Positions 47,834-60,420 of a DNA stretch of 64,000 nt are shown piece after piece (position 1 is the first letter of the stretch; every line of letters begins with the position of its first letter). A model generated the notes under the pieces. The model ran no database searches. It saw only the letters and a list, made by a program, of their open reading frames with translations, and was not told where the DNA came from. The stretch comes from Larix kaempferi (taxonomy: Eukaryota; Streptophyta; Pinopsida; Pinales; Pinaceae): assembly GCA_027924585.1 (NCBI GenBank), contig BSBM01000140.1:6836001-6900000 (forward strand), read 5' to 3'. The translations under genes and the position numbers were made by a program.

Positions 47834-48439
47834 TGTTGATGTATATGTAACTTCGGAATGTATTTCACATATATGTATATTGTATTCCTATAGAGATGGT
47901 ATTATTCCTCTATAAGGAAGTGTCGTCATTTATATTGTAAGTGTCATAACTTATACTTGATGGGTTATTAGACCACCTTGTTTGGGGTTGGCCCTGTATA
48001 AGTCATGTGGGTCAAAGGGTTATTAGACCACCCTATTGGGGGTTGGCCCACTCAGCATTATGTTATGTGGTAAATTTCGAGCCTACATGAGTTAGGTAAA
48101 AAGGCAAGTCAAGTCAAGTATAAATAGAGTGCGGGAGGCACTCTATTTGCTCACTCACTTCTCACACATGCACTCAAGGAGGAGTGGCGCACTTATGGAG
48201 GAGGAGTATCTGCTGCTAGGTTATGTCTATCTCTCATGGTTGGTTGTATCATTGCTCTATCTATCTCTGAGGAAGTTATTGGGGTTTTTCGCCTTTATGG
48301 TTTTCCCCAAGTAAATCTTTGTGTCTCTTGTGTGCTTGCATTATTGTCTCCATGATTGATATGCTGTAGATATGCTGTACATGTTGTTCTCTCAGTTAAG
48401 ATCCTAGATCATATTGAAGTAAATTATGAAAAATTAACA
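47834..48439 (+). repeat. 3' LTR of element B (606 bp)
   Basis: Same length as the 5' LTR, about three substitutions. TATAAATA at 48119-48126. Confidence 0.94.
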
Positions 48440-51400
48440 AAAGGAAAAGACCAAATGCACCTATTGTCATAAGCGATGGCATCCAGAGAGCTCATGCATG
48501 AAGAAAACCATTGACTCAATGGCGCAACTGTTGGAGAAGAACAACATCCTAGTCCCTGAGGGTGCAAGGAAGAAAGAGAGCACCTCAAATCCTGACAATA
48601 AGAAGAAATGTCATGCTTTGGTAGCAGGTATTTCGAATCCCTCATCCTTTATCATTGATTCAGGAGCTTCCAGACATATGGTTTCATCCAGAGAGCTCTT
48701 CTCTTCTATGCATTCGAATGGTGGCCCAACAGTTCGAATGGGAGATGATTCCAAAATCCAGACCAAGGGGATTGGTAGGATTGACATGGAGCATGGCTAT
48801 TTCAGTGATGTGCTCTATGTACCTTCATTGGCTGCAAATTTGCTATCAGTTTATCAAATTACCCATACAGGAGAAGCCAAGAGAGTAACATTTACTCCAG
48901 ATTTGGTAGAAATCTCAGAAATTTCTTCAAATCAAGTTGTGACAGTGGGGTATGCTGATCATGAAGAGAGAATGTACAAATTCTCCAATTTCATTCCAAA
49001 TTCTAGTGACCATGCTCTTGTCTCTCATGCCAACGAGACCTCCAAGTTGTGGCATGAAAGATTTGGCCACATGAACTACAAATATCTCCAGACACTGCAC
49101 AAGGACGAGATGGTGGAAGGGCTTCCAGAAATCAGATCTTCAAATGGTGCATGCATTGGGTGTGTAGTTGGAAAGCATCCTGAGCGCAACTATGAGAAGG
49201 AAATGGCAAGGAGAGCCACTCAACCACATGGATTGGTACATTCAGATCTCATTGGTCCTCTTCCCACTCCATCATATGGTGGATCAAGGTATGTACTCAC
49301 ATTCATAGATGACTACTCTCGATTCTGCTGGGTTTACTTCCTTAAATTGAAATCAGAAGTGTTTGAGAAATTGAAGATTTGGAAGGCCTTAGTGGAGAAT
49401 CATAATGGTCATAAGATAAAGATCCTTAGGACTAATAATGGAAAGGAGTATGTGAATAATAACATTCAGCATCTTTGTGAGGAATGTGGCATCCAAATGC
49501 AACATTCAATCCCCTACACACCTCAACAAAATGGTGTGGCAGAGAGGAAAAATAGATCTCTCAAAGAGATGGCCACTTGCATGATTGAAGCTAGGGATCT
49601 AAGCCATAAGCTATGGGCTGAAGCCATCAATTGTGCTGCTCATATTCAGAACAGAGTCTTTCACAAATCAGTTAAAGGAAAAACCCCCTATGAGGCATGG
49701 TTTGGCCAAAAACCAAATGTGTCAAATTTCAGGATTTTTGGGTCTAGAGCATGGGATCGAATTCCATCAGAAAAAAGGAAGGCTTTGGAGCCACAGAGCA
49801 GAGAATGTATCATGGTTGAATATGGTGAAGAAACAAATGTCTACAAGCTCTTTGACACATCCACACTCAAAACTTTCATTGATAGAATTGTGCAATTCGA
49901 AGAAGAACCAATTCCATATTTTGAGCTTGCACCGAGGGAAAGCTCTTCTCCTCCACACCTTAATGAAATTAGTGATGATTCCACTTCTAATTTTTCTGAT
50001 ATTGCTTAAGATGACATGGATGAAGATGACATTTCTATACATGAGTCACCATCAAGGCCCAAGTGGGATGAAAAAATCATACAAGCTGCAGGTGAATTGG
50101 CAGGCAATCCCCAAGAGCCTAGGAAGACTAGATCTCAAACAATCAATGCTTCCTTTGCAAATGAAAGTGAACTTGCTGATCACTGTTATATGATGATTGG
50201 ATCTGATCCAACATCATATCAGGAAGCTCATCATGATCCAAGGTGGAGAACAACAATGCAAGAAGAATTCCAATCTCTCAAAGAGAACAAAACATGGGAT
50301 TTGGTGCCTCTTCCCCCCAAGAGGAAACTTGTGCAATGTAAGTGGATTTTTCGAACCAAACCTGTTGCTGATGGTTCTGATCTGAAGTGAAAGTCTAGGT
50401 TTGTGGATAAGTTCTACTCACAAATCAATGGTGTGGATTATACAGAGACCTTTGCACCGGTTGCAAAGATGGACTCAATTAGACTAGCTCTAGCCATGGC
50501 AGCTAGTAAGGGTTGGGAAGTTCACCATATGGATGTTAAAAGTGCATTCCTACATGGTGAGATACAGGAAGAGATCTATATGCAGCAACCTGAAGGATTC
50601 CAAGAGGATCCCACACTTCTTTGCAGGTTGAAGAAGTCACTCTATGGACTCAAGCAAGCCCCCAGGGCTTGGTATGCCAAAATGGATGCTTTTTTTCTCT
50701 CAATTGGTTTCTGTCGATGCAAGTCTGATACAAATGTTTATTTGAAGAAATGTGATGATAATTTGGAGGTCATTGTACTATATGTTGATGATCTTTTAAT
50801 TACAGGGAGTTGCAACAAACAAATTGGCTCAATTAAAGCTTCTTTGCACAGTGAATTTGCTATGAGTGACCTAGGATTGCTAAGGCAATTTTTGGGTTTC
50901 GAAATTGAGAAATATGAGAGAGGTATATTGCTGAGTCAAACTAAGTATGCTTTAGACCTATTATTCAAGTTTAAAATGGATGAATGTAAGGAAACCAAGT
51001 GCCCATTCCTTTCAGGCATAAAACTAGGTCAATTTGAAGACTCTCCATTGGTGGATTGCACACTCTATAGGAAGCTAGTTGGAAGTTTGTTGTACCTTAC
51101 ACATACAAGGCCTGCTTTCTCTTATGCTATAAGTGATGTAGCAAGGTATATGCAGCAGCCAAATGAGATCCATTGGAAGGCATCCAAAAGGATCCTTCAA
51201 TATGTCCAAGGAACAAAGAGCTTTGGGGTACACTATGTAGTTGGTTCTTCACTACAACTAGCTGGATTTTCTGATTCCGATTGGGTTGGAGATCCCATTG
51301 ATAGAAAGTCCACTTCAGGTTTTGTGTTTATGTTTGCTGAAGGTCCCATTTTTTGGTCAAGTAAGAAACAACATACCATTTCACTTTCATCAGCAGAGGC

Positions 51401-51728
51401 CGAGTACAGGGCAGTAGTGAACGTAGCCACACAGTGTGTTTGGTTGCAAGGCATTCTTCGGGAGTTTGGTGTTTCTATTGATTATCCAACCAACATTTGG
51501 GTGGATAATCAAAGTGCCATCAAGATATCTACTGATCCAGTACAGAGTCAAAGAACACAGCACATTGAAATCCACATGCACTACATTCGGGGCTTGGTGC
51601 ATGACAGGGTGATTACCTTGCAGTATTGCCCGTCCACCGAGCAAACTGCAGATATTTTCACCAAGTGCTTTATTGAGAAGACCTTCACTCACTTGAGAGA
51701 TTTGCTTGGAGTGAGTGATGGATGGTGA
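48440..51728 (+). pseudogene. Copia gag end and pol of element C, nearly intact
   Basis: All in one frame, with stops only at 50007 (TAA) and 50388 (TGA) before the true end TGA 51726. In order: zinc knuckle CTYCHKRWHPESSC (perfect CX2CX4HX4C), protease FIIDSGASRHM, GAG-pre-integrase LWHERFGHMNYKYL with CIGCVVGK, integrase VHSDLIGPL (Asp), LRTNNGKEYV (second Asp changed to Asn), TPQQNGVAERKN (Glu), [43 protein letters not shown] and VLYVDDLLITG, RNase H FSDSDWVGDPIDRKSTSG, SSAEAEYRAV and WVDNQSAIKI. It would drive a full replication cycle in an intact copy. The frame joins the 5' gag part once element B and one TSD copy are discounted. Confidence 0.92.
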
Positions 51729-51915
51729 TTGCTTAAATTTAATTGCAGGTTCAGCCCCATGTCCATTTTAGAGGGAAGTTTTTATCCCATGTGGTTTTAC
51801 TTCTTGTCCTCAGTTTATATGGACAAATAAAAAATTATGTTTGTAATGAGGTGACTTGAGCCTTTGTTGCTAAGGCCTCCCACTTATTTTTCATGATTTG
51901 TACTAAGTTCTGGTT

Positions 51916-51924
51916 AAGGGGGGC
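51916..51924 (+). promoter_or_regulatory. Polypurine tract of element C
   Basis: AAGGGGGGC directly before the 3' LTR. Confidence 0.85.
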
Positions 51925-52622
51925 TGTTAGAACAGTAATCCATACTTAGTACCATAGTTCATAACCATAGTCAAATTTTTATTGCTCATGTGCTTAATCA
52001 CACCATAGTTTGGACTATGTGACTTTAGTTGGTCAAATACCCACATTTGAGAGTGTTCACACCCACTTCCAAGCAAACCAGTTCACCCAACCTCCTGTTT
52101 TGTCCACAAGTGCACCCTCATTAAATGCTGGAGCACCCTCTCTCCTTGATTTGGGGAATTTCAGTTGACTAGGGGCGCTAGGGTGGATTTTTCCCAATTT
52201 TGGCTAGATTTAGAGCATTTATTGCTCCCTTGGTCCTCCCAAACACCTCTACTTACTCACCCATGCCTGCCTTGGCCTCATTTATGACCCAGCATGCTTC
52301 AGCCACCTCCACACTTGAATTCATGACTGTTTGGCATGATTAGGACAGAGTTGGACCCACCTAGGGGGGATTGAGGCCAATTTGGAAATTTTGACTTGTA
52401 CACTCATCTTGAGCTAACTAATGCTCTCGAATCTCTCATGGATGTAATAAAAACCTGTTCTTAACATTTTTACATGTTAGAAAGTCAGTTAATGAAAATA
52501 TTAAGATCACATTGTGTGTAAAATTATCTCCTTTTTCAAGTTTTTTCACTGGTTTTGCAAATTAATTCGATTTTGTGAGGTTCTCCATAGCTCCTAGATC
52601 TTCTGTGATCAAAATAATCACA
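51925..52622 (+). repeat. 3' LTR of element C (698 bp)
   Basis: Aligns to 39530-40212 with about 29 substitutions and a short insertion near 52405. Confidence 0.93.
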
Positions 52623-52627
52623 GTTCA

Positions 52628-52747
52628 ACTGCGTAGTAAAAGGTTGAATTTCACAGTTATTTGCCATGTAGTAAATAGGTGAACTGCGCAGTTAGTTTGT
52701 GAAGTAAAGTGTTCGACTTTTGACTGTGCGGTGTGCTTTTCCCTTGA
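52628..52747 (+). repeat. 3' LTR of element D, right part
   Basis: Continues D's LTR after the second GTTCA copy (AACTGCGYAGTAAAAGGTTG). It ends TTTTCCCTTGA and is followed by the TSD ATTCA. Confidence 0.88.
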
Positions 52748-52752
52748 ATTCA

Positions 52753-53045
52753 AAATGCCTTAAATGGAATAATAAAACTGATATACTAAATAATAATGTT
52801 TGACTTTTCAATCATTATTTCAAACCATATATACTAGATTTGTGTTGACATATGGGGGCTCACGATTTTTCCTATTCGTGATGGGCAACCTTATTTATGA
52901 AATTAAAATTTTATGAAGGTTTATTTTCTTTCTTTTTTGTGTGAGGTTAAATACCAATTTATCTTCTAAACAAGAATGTGAAGTTAAATACTGATTTATC
53001 TTCTAAATAGGAATGTGAATCCGGCAAGATTTTAGAGTTAAAATT

Positions 53046-53104
<59 letters not shown>

Positions 53105-53131
53105 CTAAATGGAATATATATATAAAAGTTG

Positions 53132-53174
<43 letters not shown>

Positions 53175-54390
53175 GATTATATATATTACAAATTATATAT
53201 ATAATCTAAATATATATATATATGATTGGCCTAGTACTAACCAAGAGAAAAAAGTGGAAAGAAACTTACCTTTTATTGTAGTTTTTTCAATATTTTTCTA
53301 TTTTAGGGTTTCAAAATAAGTAATAGTTTCTACCATTTTCTTAGTGGATCACTCATGTTTGATGATTTGAATGGGTTGAAATACCAGTCATGTTAAAGGA
53401 AAATTACCACATTTAATGTCTAGAATGCAATTGGAGGAGTCTCAGAATGATTTTGGTGACAAATCTCCACATTTGTTGTCGTTGAATCATAGAAGTACTC
53501 ATGCAACACCTCCATCGATCATCCTTGGAAATAAACCAGCATAGATCCAAATCCTAGGCTCTATCAAGCACTAAGAGGGATCAAATATCCCGAGGTGCAA
53601 ACATCTCCTTGAATAGCTCCTTGAGTGCAATACCTGAGCCACCTAATCCTAAGCTCTAAAGTCTCTAGTTTAAGTCTCATATTTACTTTTTACTTTGTAT
53701 TGTCCTTTTTGTTTATGTCCGACATAATATTTATTACTTTTATACTTTGTATTATTCTTTTTTGTTTACTTTGTATTATTTTGTTACTGGACAAACAATC
53801 TAAAATCTCATATTTACTTTTTACTTTGTATTAAAAGTAAAAAGTAAAGTCTCTAGTTTAAGTCTCATATTTACTTTTTACTTTGTATTATTCTTTTTTG
53901 TTTATGACCGACGTAATATTTATCACCTAATCCTAAGTTCTAAAGTCTCTAGTTTAAGTCTCATATTTACTTTTTACTTTGTATTATTCTTTTTTGTTTA
54001 TGGATGACATAATATTTATTACTTTTTACTTTGTATTATTCGTTTTTGTTTACTTTGTATTATTTTGTTACTGGACAAACACACACATGTTACAAGATCT
54101 CCCTCATACTGAGTTGTAGAGCGCCTCTCAGTGCAAGTAGGTATGTTGGCTTGTGACTCTCCGACCCCATATGGTGGTCTGTCAAAAAAGGAATTGAGTT
54201 TCTACCTGTCTGTAGAACATGACTTGGAGAAAAGATTGTCTATTAATATTAAAATTGGTGGGGTTAATTCCATGTATGATTATATGTTTTCTTCTATTTT
54301 CCTAACCCTCCTTTACGTTCGGGGAATCTTCTTTTCCTATTACATAATGCATTAATACCATTTCTCCGGATATGACCAACCCTTTGGAAA
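52753..54390. repeat. Spacer with (TA)n tracts and TTTACTTTTTACTTTG repeats
   Basis: (TA)n tracts lie at about 53052-53102, 53136-53170 and 53205-53222. A 40-bp stretch is duplicated at 52943-53010. From about 53660 to 54070 a unit with AAGTCTCTAGTTTAAGTCTC followed by ATATTTACTTTTTACTTTG and ATTATTCTTTTTTGTTTA recurs about four times. No gene was recognised in 53230-53660. Confidence 0.7.
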
Positions 54391-54399
54391 ATACTTGTT

Positions 54400-56260
54400 C
54401 GTTAGGTTTTGTTAGCCTTATTTCTGTAAATATTGATAATCATTCTCCTTACCAAAAAGATGCTTTGCAGGTTTTTTCAAAAACCCCTCTACAAATTTTG
54501 GGGTTTCTCCTTCATAGTCTATTTGGTTCCAAAATGTGATGATCCGTAAAAAAAAATATGGGAATGCAAAGGTTTATGCTCTCGATTCTATGTATAAACC
54601 ATTGTCTGTTAGGTTGGATGAAGTTTCAAATTCCTCTCATATTAATACTGACTAGTCCCATGCCCTTATCGTAGAGTTAGCCTACTGCAAGAGTTCTTAA
54701 TGTTTGTCTTATCTATAAATGTGAGGGGGTTAGGTAGGGTTCATAAGGATAGGTCCCTATCTAAACTTTTAAAAGATACCCTCTGTCTATTTTAATACAA
54801 GAGACAGTGAGCTCTGAGGACCAGTCTATTGATGTTTTCTCCAATATGCTTCTTGCATGGGAAATATGTGTTATTAGTTATAATAGCCTCTCAAGGGGTG
54901 TTTTATCATGCTGGAATCCCGTGTACTCAGATTTCAAGACTTTTAGAACTCTAAGGGGGTATTCTGATGCAAGGTTTCTTCAAGCATATTGACCTATAGG
55001 TTGCCATTTTAAATTGCTATGGTCCTTATAAGGATTAGGAGATTTTTTGGAATTCAATGGATCCTTGTGGTTTATTGGGGGTTAATAATCTTATTGTAGC
55101 ATGAGACTTTGATTTCACTTTGTCTCCTGTATAATTATGGGGATCCACTACTAGGAATGACTCATTGTTAGAATTCTTCTCAAATATACTCTTAGGGAAT
55201 GGAATGGACATTGTGGTAGTGTTGGGATCTATAATCGTCTTGATTATTTAAATCATTAAATCCAATTTGGTACTTTCCTTGTAGAAATTCCGGACTTGGG
55301 TGGAAAAATGTACCTTATCTCATAACTTTCTTGTTATGCTTCAATTGGATGGGGCTTTTAGAAGCAAAAACTACCAGTTCAAATTAAATAGTTGGTTATT
55401 AAATGAGGATTTTTGCTATATGATTAGGGAAATATGGAGGGCCTTAGACCCCTGAAGGATTTAGTCCTATGGATAATTTGTTATGGAAGCTTAAATGCCT
55501 TAAAAAGATGTGATTATGTAGTCTAAGATCCAAAAAAAAAGATAGAGAATAATTACTTAGATAGAATACCGAATGAGTTACATTTTATTTAAGCATGATG
55601 ACTATCCAAAGCATTTAGAGAATAAAAAATAGCTTCTACTTAAATAGGAGGAGAGGGAGTGGAGGCTGAAAATTCGTGCTTTGTGAGTAAAACTGGGTGA
55701 CAATAATACTATGTCCTTTCATAATTATGCTCCACATAGAATAAATTTTAATGCTATATGGGAGATGGTCGATGAGAGGTGTCAAGTGGTAAAATATCAA
55801 TCGGATTTAAAGAATATGGAAAATGATTATTTTCTGTAGCAAGACTTCTGTGGTAGTTGATTGCGGGAGGAATCAGAGAACCCACAGTATCCATATTTAA
55901 AAATCGACGTTTTGAATCCAAAACGGGATCCATCATCAAGACAAAATGCCATTTAAAGATCCCGGTTCATGTCATATTGATGCCTAGTTAAATGTAATCA
56001 GGCATCTACCAACCTTCTTTGATCATGGGGAAGGTGAAGACATTGGTAATCCTTTCACTTTAGATGAAATTGAGGGGGTTCTAAAGTAGTTTGCGAAAGA
56101 CAAAATGCCTAGTCTAGATGCATGGATTGTGGAGCTTATTCTTTCATTCTTTCATGAGACACAAGAGGATATTCTTCCTATGGTTGAGCAGTCTAGAATC
56201 GAAGGTTTTGTCTCTGGTGCTTTAGTGTTCTAGCTACTTTGATACCATGTAAATATATGG
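54400..56260 (+). pseudogene. Decayed L1-type LINE, ORF2 endonuclease to RT start
   Basis: Broken frames follow the order of plant L1 ORF2. The endonuclease part has LILIQETVSSEDQSIDVF (54785), LLAWEICVISYNSLSRGVLS, CWNPVYSDFKTFRTLRG, CYGPYK near 55020, and NNLIVA*DFDFTLSP near 55085. YRTWVEKC-like and FKLNSWLLNEDFCYMIREIW (55380) follow. The linker has RRRGSGG*K near 55650. The pre-RT block has PTFFDHGEGEDIGNPFTLDEIEGVLK and FAKDKMPSLDAWIVEL, quoted in parts, then ILPMVEQSRIEGFVSGAL (56180). The RT catalytic core is absent: homology fades at about 56260. L1 elements insert by target-primed reverse transcription. It is an old, 3'-truncated or interrupted copy. Confidence 0.75.
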
Positions 56261-58195
56261 GTTCTACCCTGGATGAAAGACAAACTTCAACATAATAGAA
56301 GAAGTAATCTATTAATTTGAATGAATAATTATAAGGGAGAGTCTCTGTAACATCCCCATTTTGACCCTTAGGGTTTACTGGATTTGATGTAAATATTGTA
56401 TCCATGCAATGTGTGTTTTCCCTAGTGTGGAGCTCAAGGTCAAGGCCCCACTAGTGGATGCTAGAGTTTTATTTAAAAGGACAGTATTTGACATTTTGAT
56501 TATCCATGTGGTATTAAGCCATGAGGCATTGTAATTGATGTAAATATTAAATATTGCAATAAAATACCAAGAAAAATGGCTATGGAGGAAACCAATAAGA
56601 GGGTGCCATGTGTATCCACTAGGAAGAGGTGCGGGGGTTGTGGTATTGGAAACCATGTTGCCACATGTCATTTTTTGAACCCATTTGACTTCGTTATTGA
56701 CATTTGATTCTTCTCTAAGGAGGTGGTTGAGAAAACCTATTCATGAAGTTAGTGGTGGAGAAGCCTTGAAAATCCGTATGGAAGGGTATGGCTCTGGTTT
56801 TGCTTCTCCCTGAAGCAATTCTACCTCCTCGGAATTCTCTCACCCTAATACCTATCCCATTGTTGACCAACAACTAGAGTTATCTTACATTAGAGAGCAA
56901 CAGTAAGGAAGACAGGAAAAAGAAATCACGATTTTGTCTAAGCACGAATTTGCAGAGCCGAAGCACATATAAACCATGCGTAGGAAGTAAATCGATTGGG
57001 ATATCCATGGGTCAGACCTTGGAGATAAATTACAAAGCGTGACAAGCTTACAAAACCCATGAGAACACCTTGATCTGATAGAAGAAGACTGAATTGCGGG
57101 ACAAAGCTTCGACCACAAAACCTAAGAAGATTCCAACTAGAATAACAAAGAATAGGATTATACATAGGTTGAATTTGCTTCATAAACCAAGTGAAAGCTA
57201 GAGACTCATGAAATCAACAATTGGACCTTTATATGCCCACCCTGAAGAGAACTGGAGGGAAGAGGACCTGAGGGACTGTGCAACAGAGAAGGGGGAGTTC
57301 CTTGTGTTAGGTAAGGTAGGTATTGTGGGAACCATGTTTGATGAGTAGTTTGAGATGCATGTAGATCTGTGGTTGAGCTCACTAACTTAGCATCATCCTC
57401 CATGTTCCCTTACATGCTTGATAAACCCAACTGTATGTTGGCTTAGCATTAGGATAGAGCCTTGACTGTGAGAGAGCCTATTTATCCTCCTTAGTGGATA
57501 CAAAACCTAGCTCGGAAGTCGTCTCTCAGCTGAAAGAGTATAGGTTGGATAGAGGCCTATGGCTGGGTGGAACGTTTCTCACACTTAGCCAATTGCTTGG
57601 AGAGTTCCATTTAAATATAAGTGCTTTATGTGGTGTTAAATGATGCTAGTTTTTCTATGTTATGTCTACTTATTATGTTCAAGTTATTTGAATGAATGAT
57701 TGCATGAAATTTACCAGTATGAATACCATGTATAGGCCTAAGTATGAGGTTGATTTCATGTTTGAACAATTCACCATTTTTTTGAGCTTAATATGTTGCT
57801 AAGCTTGCAGGTTGTAGATGTATTGATTAGTTTTAGTTTCATTAGGTTTGTTGTTATGCATTGCATACATTGTTAGATGGACTACATGAAATCACCTAGA
57901 CTTGGGGAAGAAATCAGATAACCATGTTGTGTTCCATGACCCCTCTATGGGTCAGGTGAAAGGGAATTCATGGTATAAGGAAGGAAGAACTCCTTGTAGA
58001 AAGGGAAAGGGGCATTGACAGCGTTTAGGAAAGTCTTCAGTTGTAAATATGGCCAAGTCAGATTACTCAGATGTGGTAGGGGATCATACCAGTGTATATA
58101 TCTCTCCAAGATCTTTCCAATAGTACTAGACTTGTCCAATTTAGTCTAAGGATGAAGAATTTATCGGGCCGGGAAGTTGGCAGAACAGGGGTAGT
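56261..58195. other. Unassigned spacer with a small zinc-knuckle-like scrap
   Basis: 56604-56720 (+) reads STRKRCGGCGIGNHVATCHF, close to a CCHC knuckle (CX2CX4HX3C). It could be a scrap of LINE ORF1 or gag. TGTAACATCCCC at 56347 resembles an LTR start, but I found no matching end. The rest shows no gene, array or RNA. Confidence 0.4.
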
Positions 58196-58990
58196 TGTCG
58201 GTGTCCATTTTTGTCACTATTTTTTTATCATCAAATCTATTTTGAATGGCGTTAATTTCATTATTTTTGATATAATAAGTTATTTTTTTCGCCATTCAGC
58301 CCATCAGAACAGACCAGGTATGCATGTATTCGTTTATCATATGAATTTTGGTCAAATCTCGTTATATTATGATTTATCAATGATTAAAGTGATATTTCCA
58401 GTCATGAATGGCATTTAGTTTTTGATCTATAGGCTGCAGTTTTTCAAATGACCCTTCATTCAGACTGCATGTTTATATTGTCAATGTTCATCCACATCCA
58501 GCTCGTCATTCAGCTCACGAAATCCATAGTTGGCATATTTCTGGCTATTAAAGTAAAAAACAAATACGTGGGTTCTGTTTGCCACGCGAGGGTCATGGTT
58601 AATGAGATATGGTTCTGGAAGATTCATCCCCAGGTCTGATAAACTCAACAGCACATCCTACTCCACGTCAACACTCCACATGCTAGTTCTCTCGTCTGTT
58701 CAACTTGGAATCAACGCACGTCCATTCACACCGATGTTCTAGAAGAGTTCGTTTGTCCCTGCTCAGCTTGCCAACACAAGGCTTCACCCACGCCAATGCT
58801 CCAGTAGCCCTCTCCTCCGTTTGTTCAGTTTTCCAACGCACTACCTCTCTGCCCATTTCAAAGGAAGATCAACGATGTAGCTACCTCGTGAATGAATCGA
58901 CCCCGTGTAGCCTGGTGTATGCTCCCGCTGCGCTGTCACGCATCACTTAAAGTAGCCAGTTACAGCCATAAACGCCCTATGCTATTAGAG

Positions 58991-59035
58991 AGGTCGACTC
59001 TGTCGACCTTCTCATTCATTTGTAATTTATAAATA
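58991..59035 (+). promoter_or_regulatory. LTR core promoter: palindrome and TATA box
   Basis: AGGTCGAC-TCT-GTCGACCT (58991-59009), then TATAAATA at 59028-59035. Same layout as in the LTR at 7820-10638. Confidence 0.65.
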
Positions 59036-60259
59036 GACGCTTTACATAAAATAACAGAGTTACTCTTTAGTTGGAAAAGATCATCAAATTAACAGATAGT
59101 TCATAGAATTTGCAGCACATAGCAGATGTTTTTGTAATTTTCTTAAGTTAATGGAAGTTCCACTTTGTTGATGTTCTGAGTAACTAAGCCAATTTAGTTT
59201 TCCATCTCTGATTTCTGGGAAGGGCCCCCTCATCAACCGGAGGTTTTGTTCTTGTTTTCTACCATTTTCTTTTCTGTAAAATAGTTAGTTTATTTTTCTG
59301 TATATGTAAATTAATTTCGTTTTTCTGTATATGATATTTCTTTCTTTTCTGTAATTTATATTGTGCTACTAACATAGTTTTTGTTTACAGAATTAGTAAA
59401 TGGGTCGACCAAAAGTATAGCTTTGATAGTTTAATTTTAGTCTTTTATAATTAGATAGTTTGTTTTTCTAATCCTCTGCAACTAGATAGGACTTAGTTAG
59501 TTGGTGTTTCCAGCTTAGTTTTAATTAGAATTAGTTTAATTATCTTCTTCTCTGTAGCTGTAGGTTAATTCTCTTCTCTCATCTCAATCTTGCTTTAGTA
59601 TAGAATAGGAATAGTTTATCTCTGCAACAATGATTAGAATAGGTTGCTTTCTATTATCTTAACTTCTCAACAAGTATTCTCACTAATTTTCTCTGCATTG
59701 TAGGTTCATCTTCATTCGCCAGCTGACGTTATGATCATCAAAACTACTCTTTTCCTTAGTTTAATTCATTTTTCCTCCATTCGGACTGTCATTCGAACTG
59801 TTGTTTGGACTGTCATTCGGATCGTCGTTCGGATTTTCACTATTTTCTTCACTATTTTATGCTTATTTCGAATTCAGTTTCTTAGGTTTCTTTAATTGTA
59901 ATATTTCTCTCTTCTAGTTAGTATTCTTAACCATAATTAGGCCCTTGTTTTACATTCCATAAATTTTTAATTCAAGTCTTGTTATCATTCTTTAGTTTGC
60001 TTTAACTGTCTTTTAAATTATGTATTTCATATTTAATTTGCTAATATGTTTCTGTTTCAGAACTTGTCAGTTTTATTCCTAGTTTAGTTCAGTTTTATTC
60101 CTAGTTTAGTTTATTACATGTTCTTAAAAATTAGTTATATTAGAGTTAATAATTTCATTCTCCAAGTATTCTAGTTTTGATAGTTTCCTTCATTAAGATT
60201 ATGATCAGTTTCTTATTTATATAAATAATGAAGATGTTCATGGAATAGAATTTGAATTT

Positions 60260-60420
60260 GGAAATTAATATCTTTATCAAGTTTTCTACTTGCTTCTATA
60301 TAAATATTTTTATCAAGTTTTCTACTTGCTACTATATAAATATCTTTATCAAGTTTTCTACTTGCTTCCAAATCAAGTTCAGAAGTAAATATATTTATTA
60401 AGTTTTCTAGTTGCTTCTAG
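60260..60420 (+). repeat. Four TCAAGTTTTCTACTTGCTTC repeats in the LTR
   Basis: Roughly 48-bp spacing, four copies (the last one TATTAAGTTTTCTAGTTGC). The sister LTR has two. Confidence 0.8.

Larger units (their letters stand above)
41096..48439 (+). mobile_element. Non-autonomous Ty1/copia element B (innermost)
   Basis: Two 606-bp LTRs (41096-41701, 47834-48439) differ at about three positions by eye. TSD AAAGG is exact on both sides (41091-41095, 48440-48444). The primer-binding site and PPT are present. The 6.1-kb interior has only a gag scrap, an internally deleted RT and RNase H. Protease and integrase are not found. The LTR, tail and coding scraps relate it to element A. Near-identical LTRs mean a recent insertion, so its proteins were presumably supplied in trans. 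Confidence 0.94.
39530..52622 (+). mobile_element. Ty1/copia element C, inserted in the LTR of D
   Basis: LTRs are 39530-40212 and 51925-52622, both TGTTAGAACAG...TCACA, with TSD GTTCA on each side (39525-39529 and 52623-52627). I count about 29 substitutions by eye over 683 bp, plus a short insertion in the 3' copy, so divergence is near 4%. The element is itself split by element B. Apart from B and a few point lesions, the coding region is nearly complete. Confidence 0.94.
33377..52747 (+). mobile_element. Ty1/copia element D (outermost of three nested elements)
   Basis: The 5' LTR starts TGTTGGAATATT at 33377; the 3' LTR starts TGTTGAAATATT at 38748 and, after the insertion of element C, ends at 52747. 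The flanking 5 bp are ATTCA on both sides (33372-33376 and 52748-52752). The LTRs differ by many substitutions plus a roughly 90-bp deletion near the 3' end of the 3' LTR. Coding regions have frameshifts and stops. It is the oldest of the three nested insertions. Confidence 0.92.

Noticed and set aside
53052-53222. Possible matrix-attachment or origin element
   Set aside because: Simple (TA)n tracts are common in plant DNA and nothing else supports a function.
56347-57430. LTR starting TGTAACATCCCC
   Set aside because: No matching end, second copy, PPT, primer-binding site or TSD was found.
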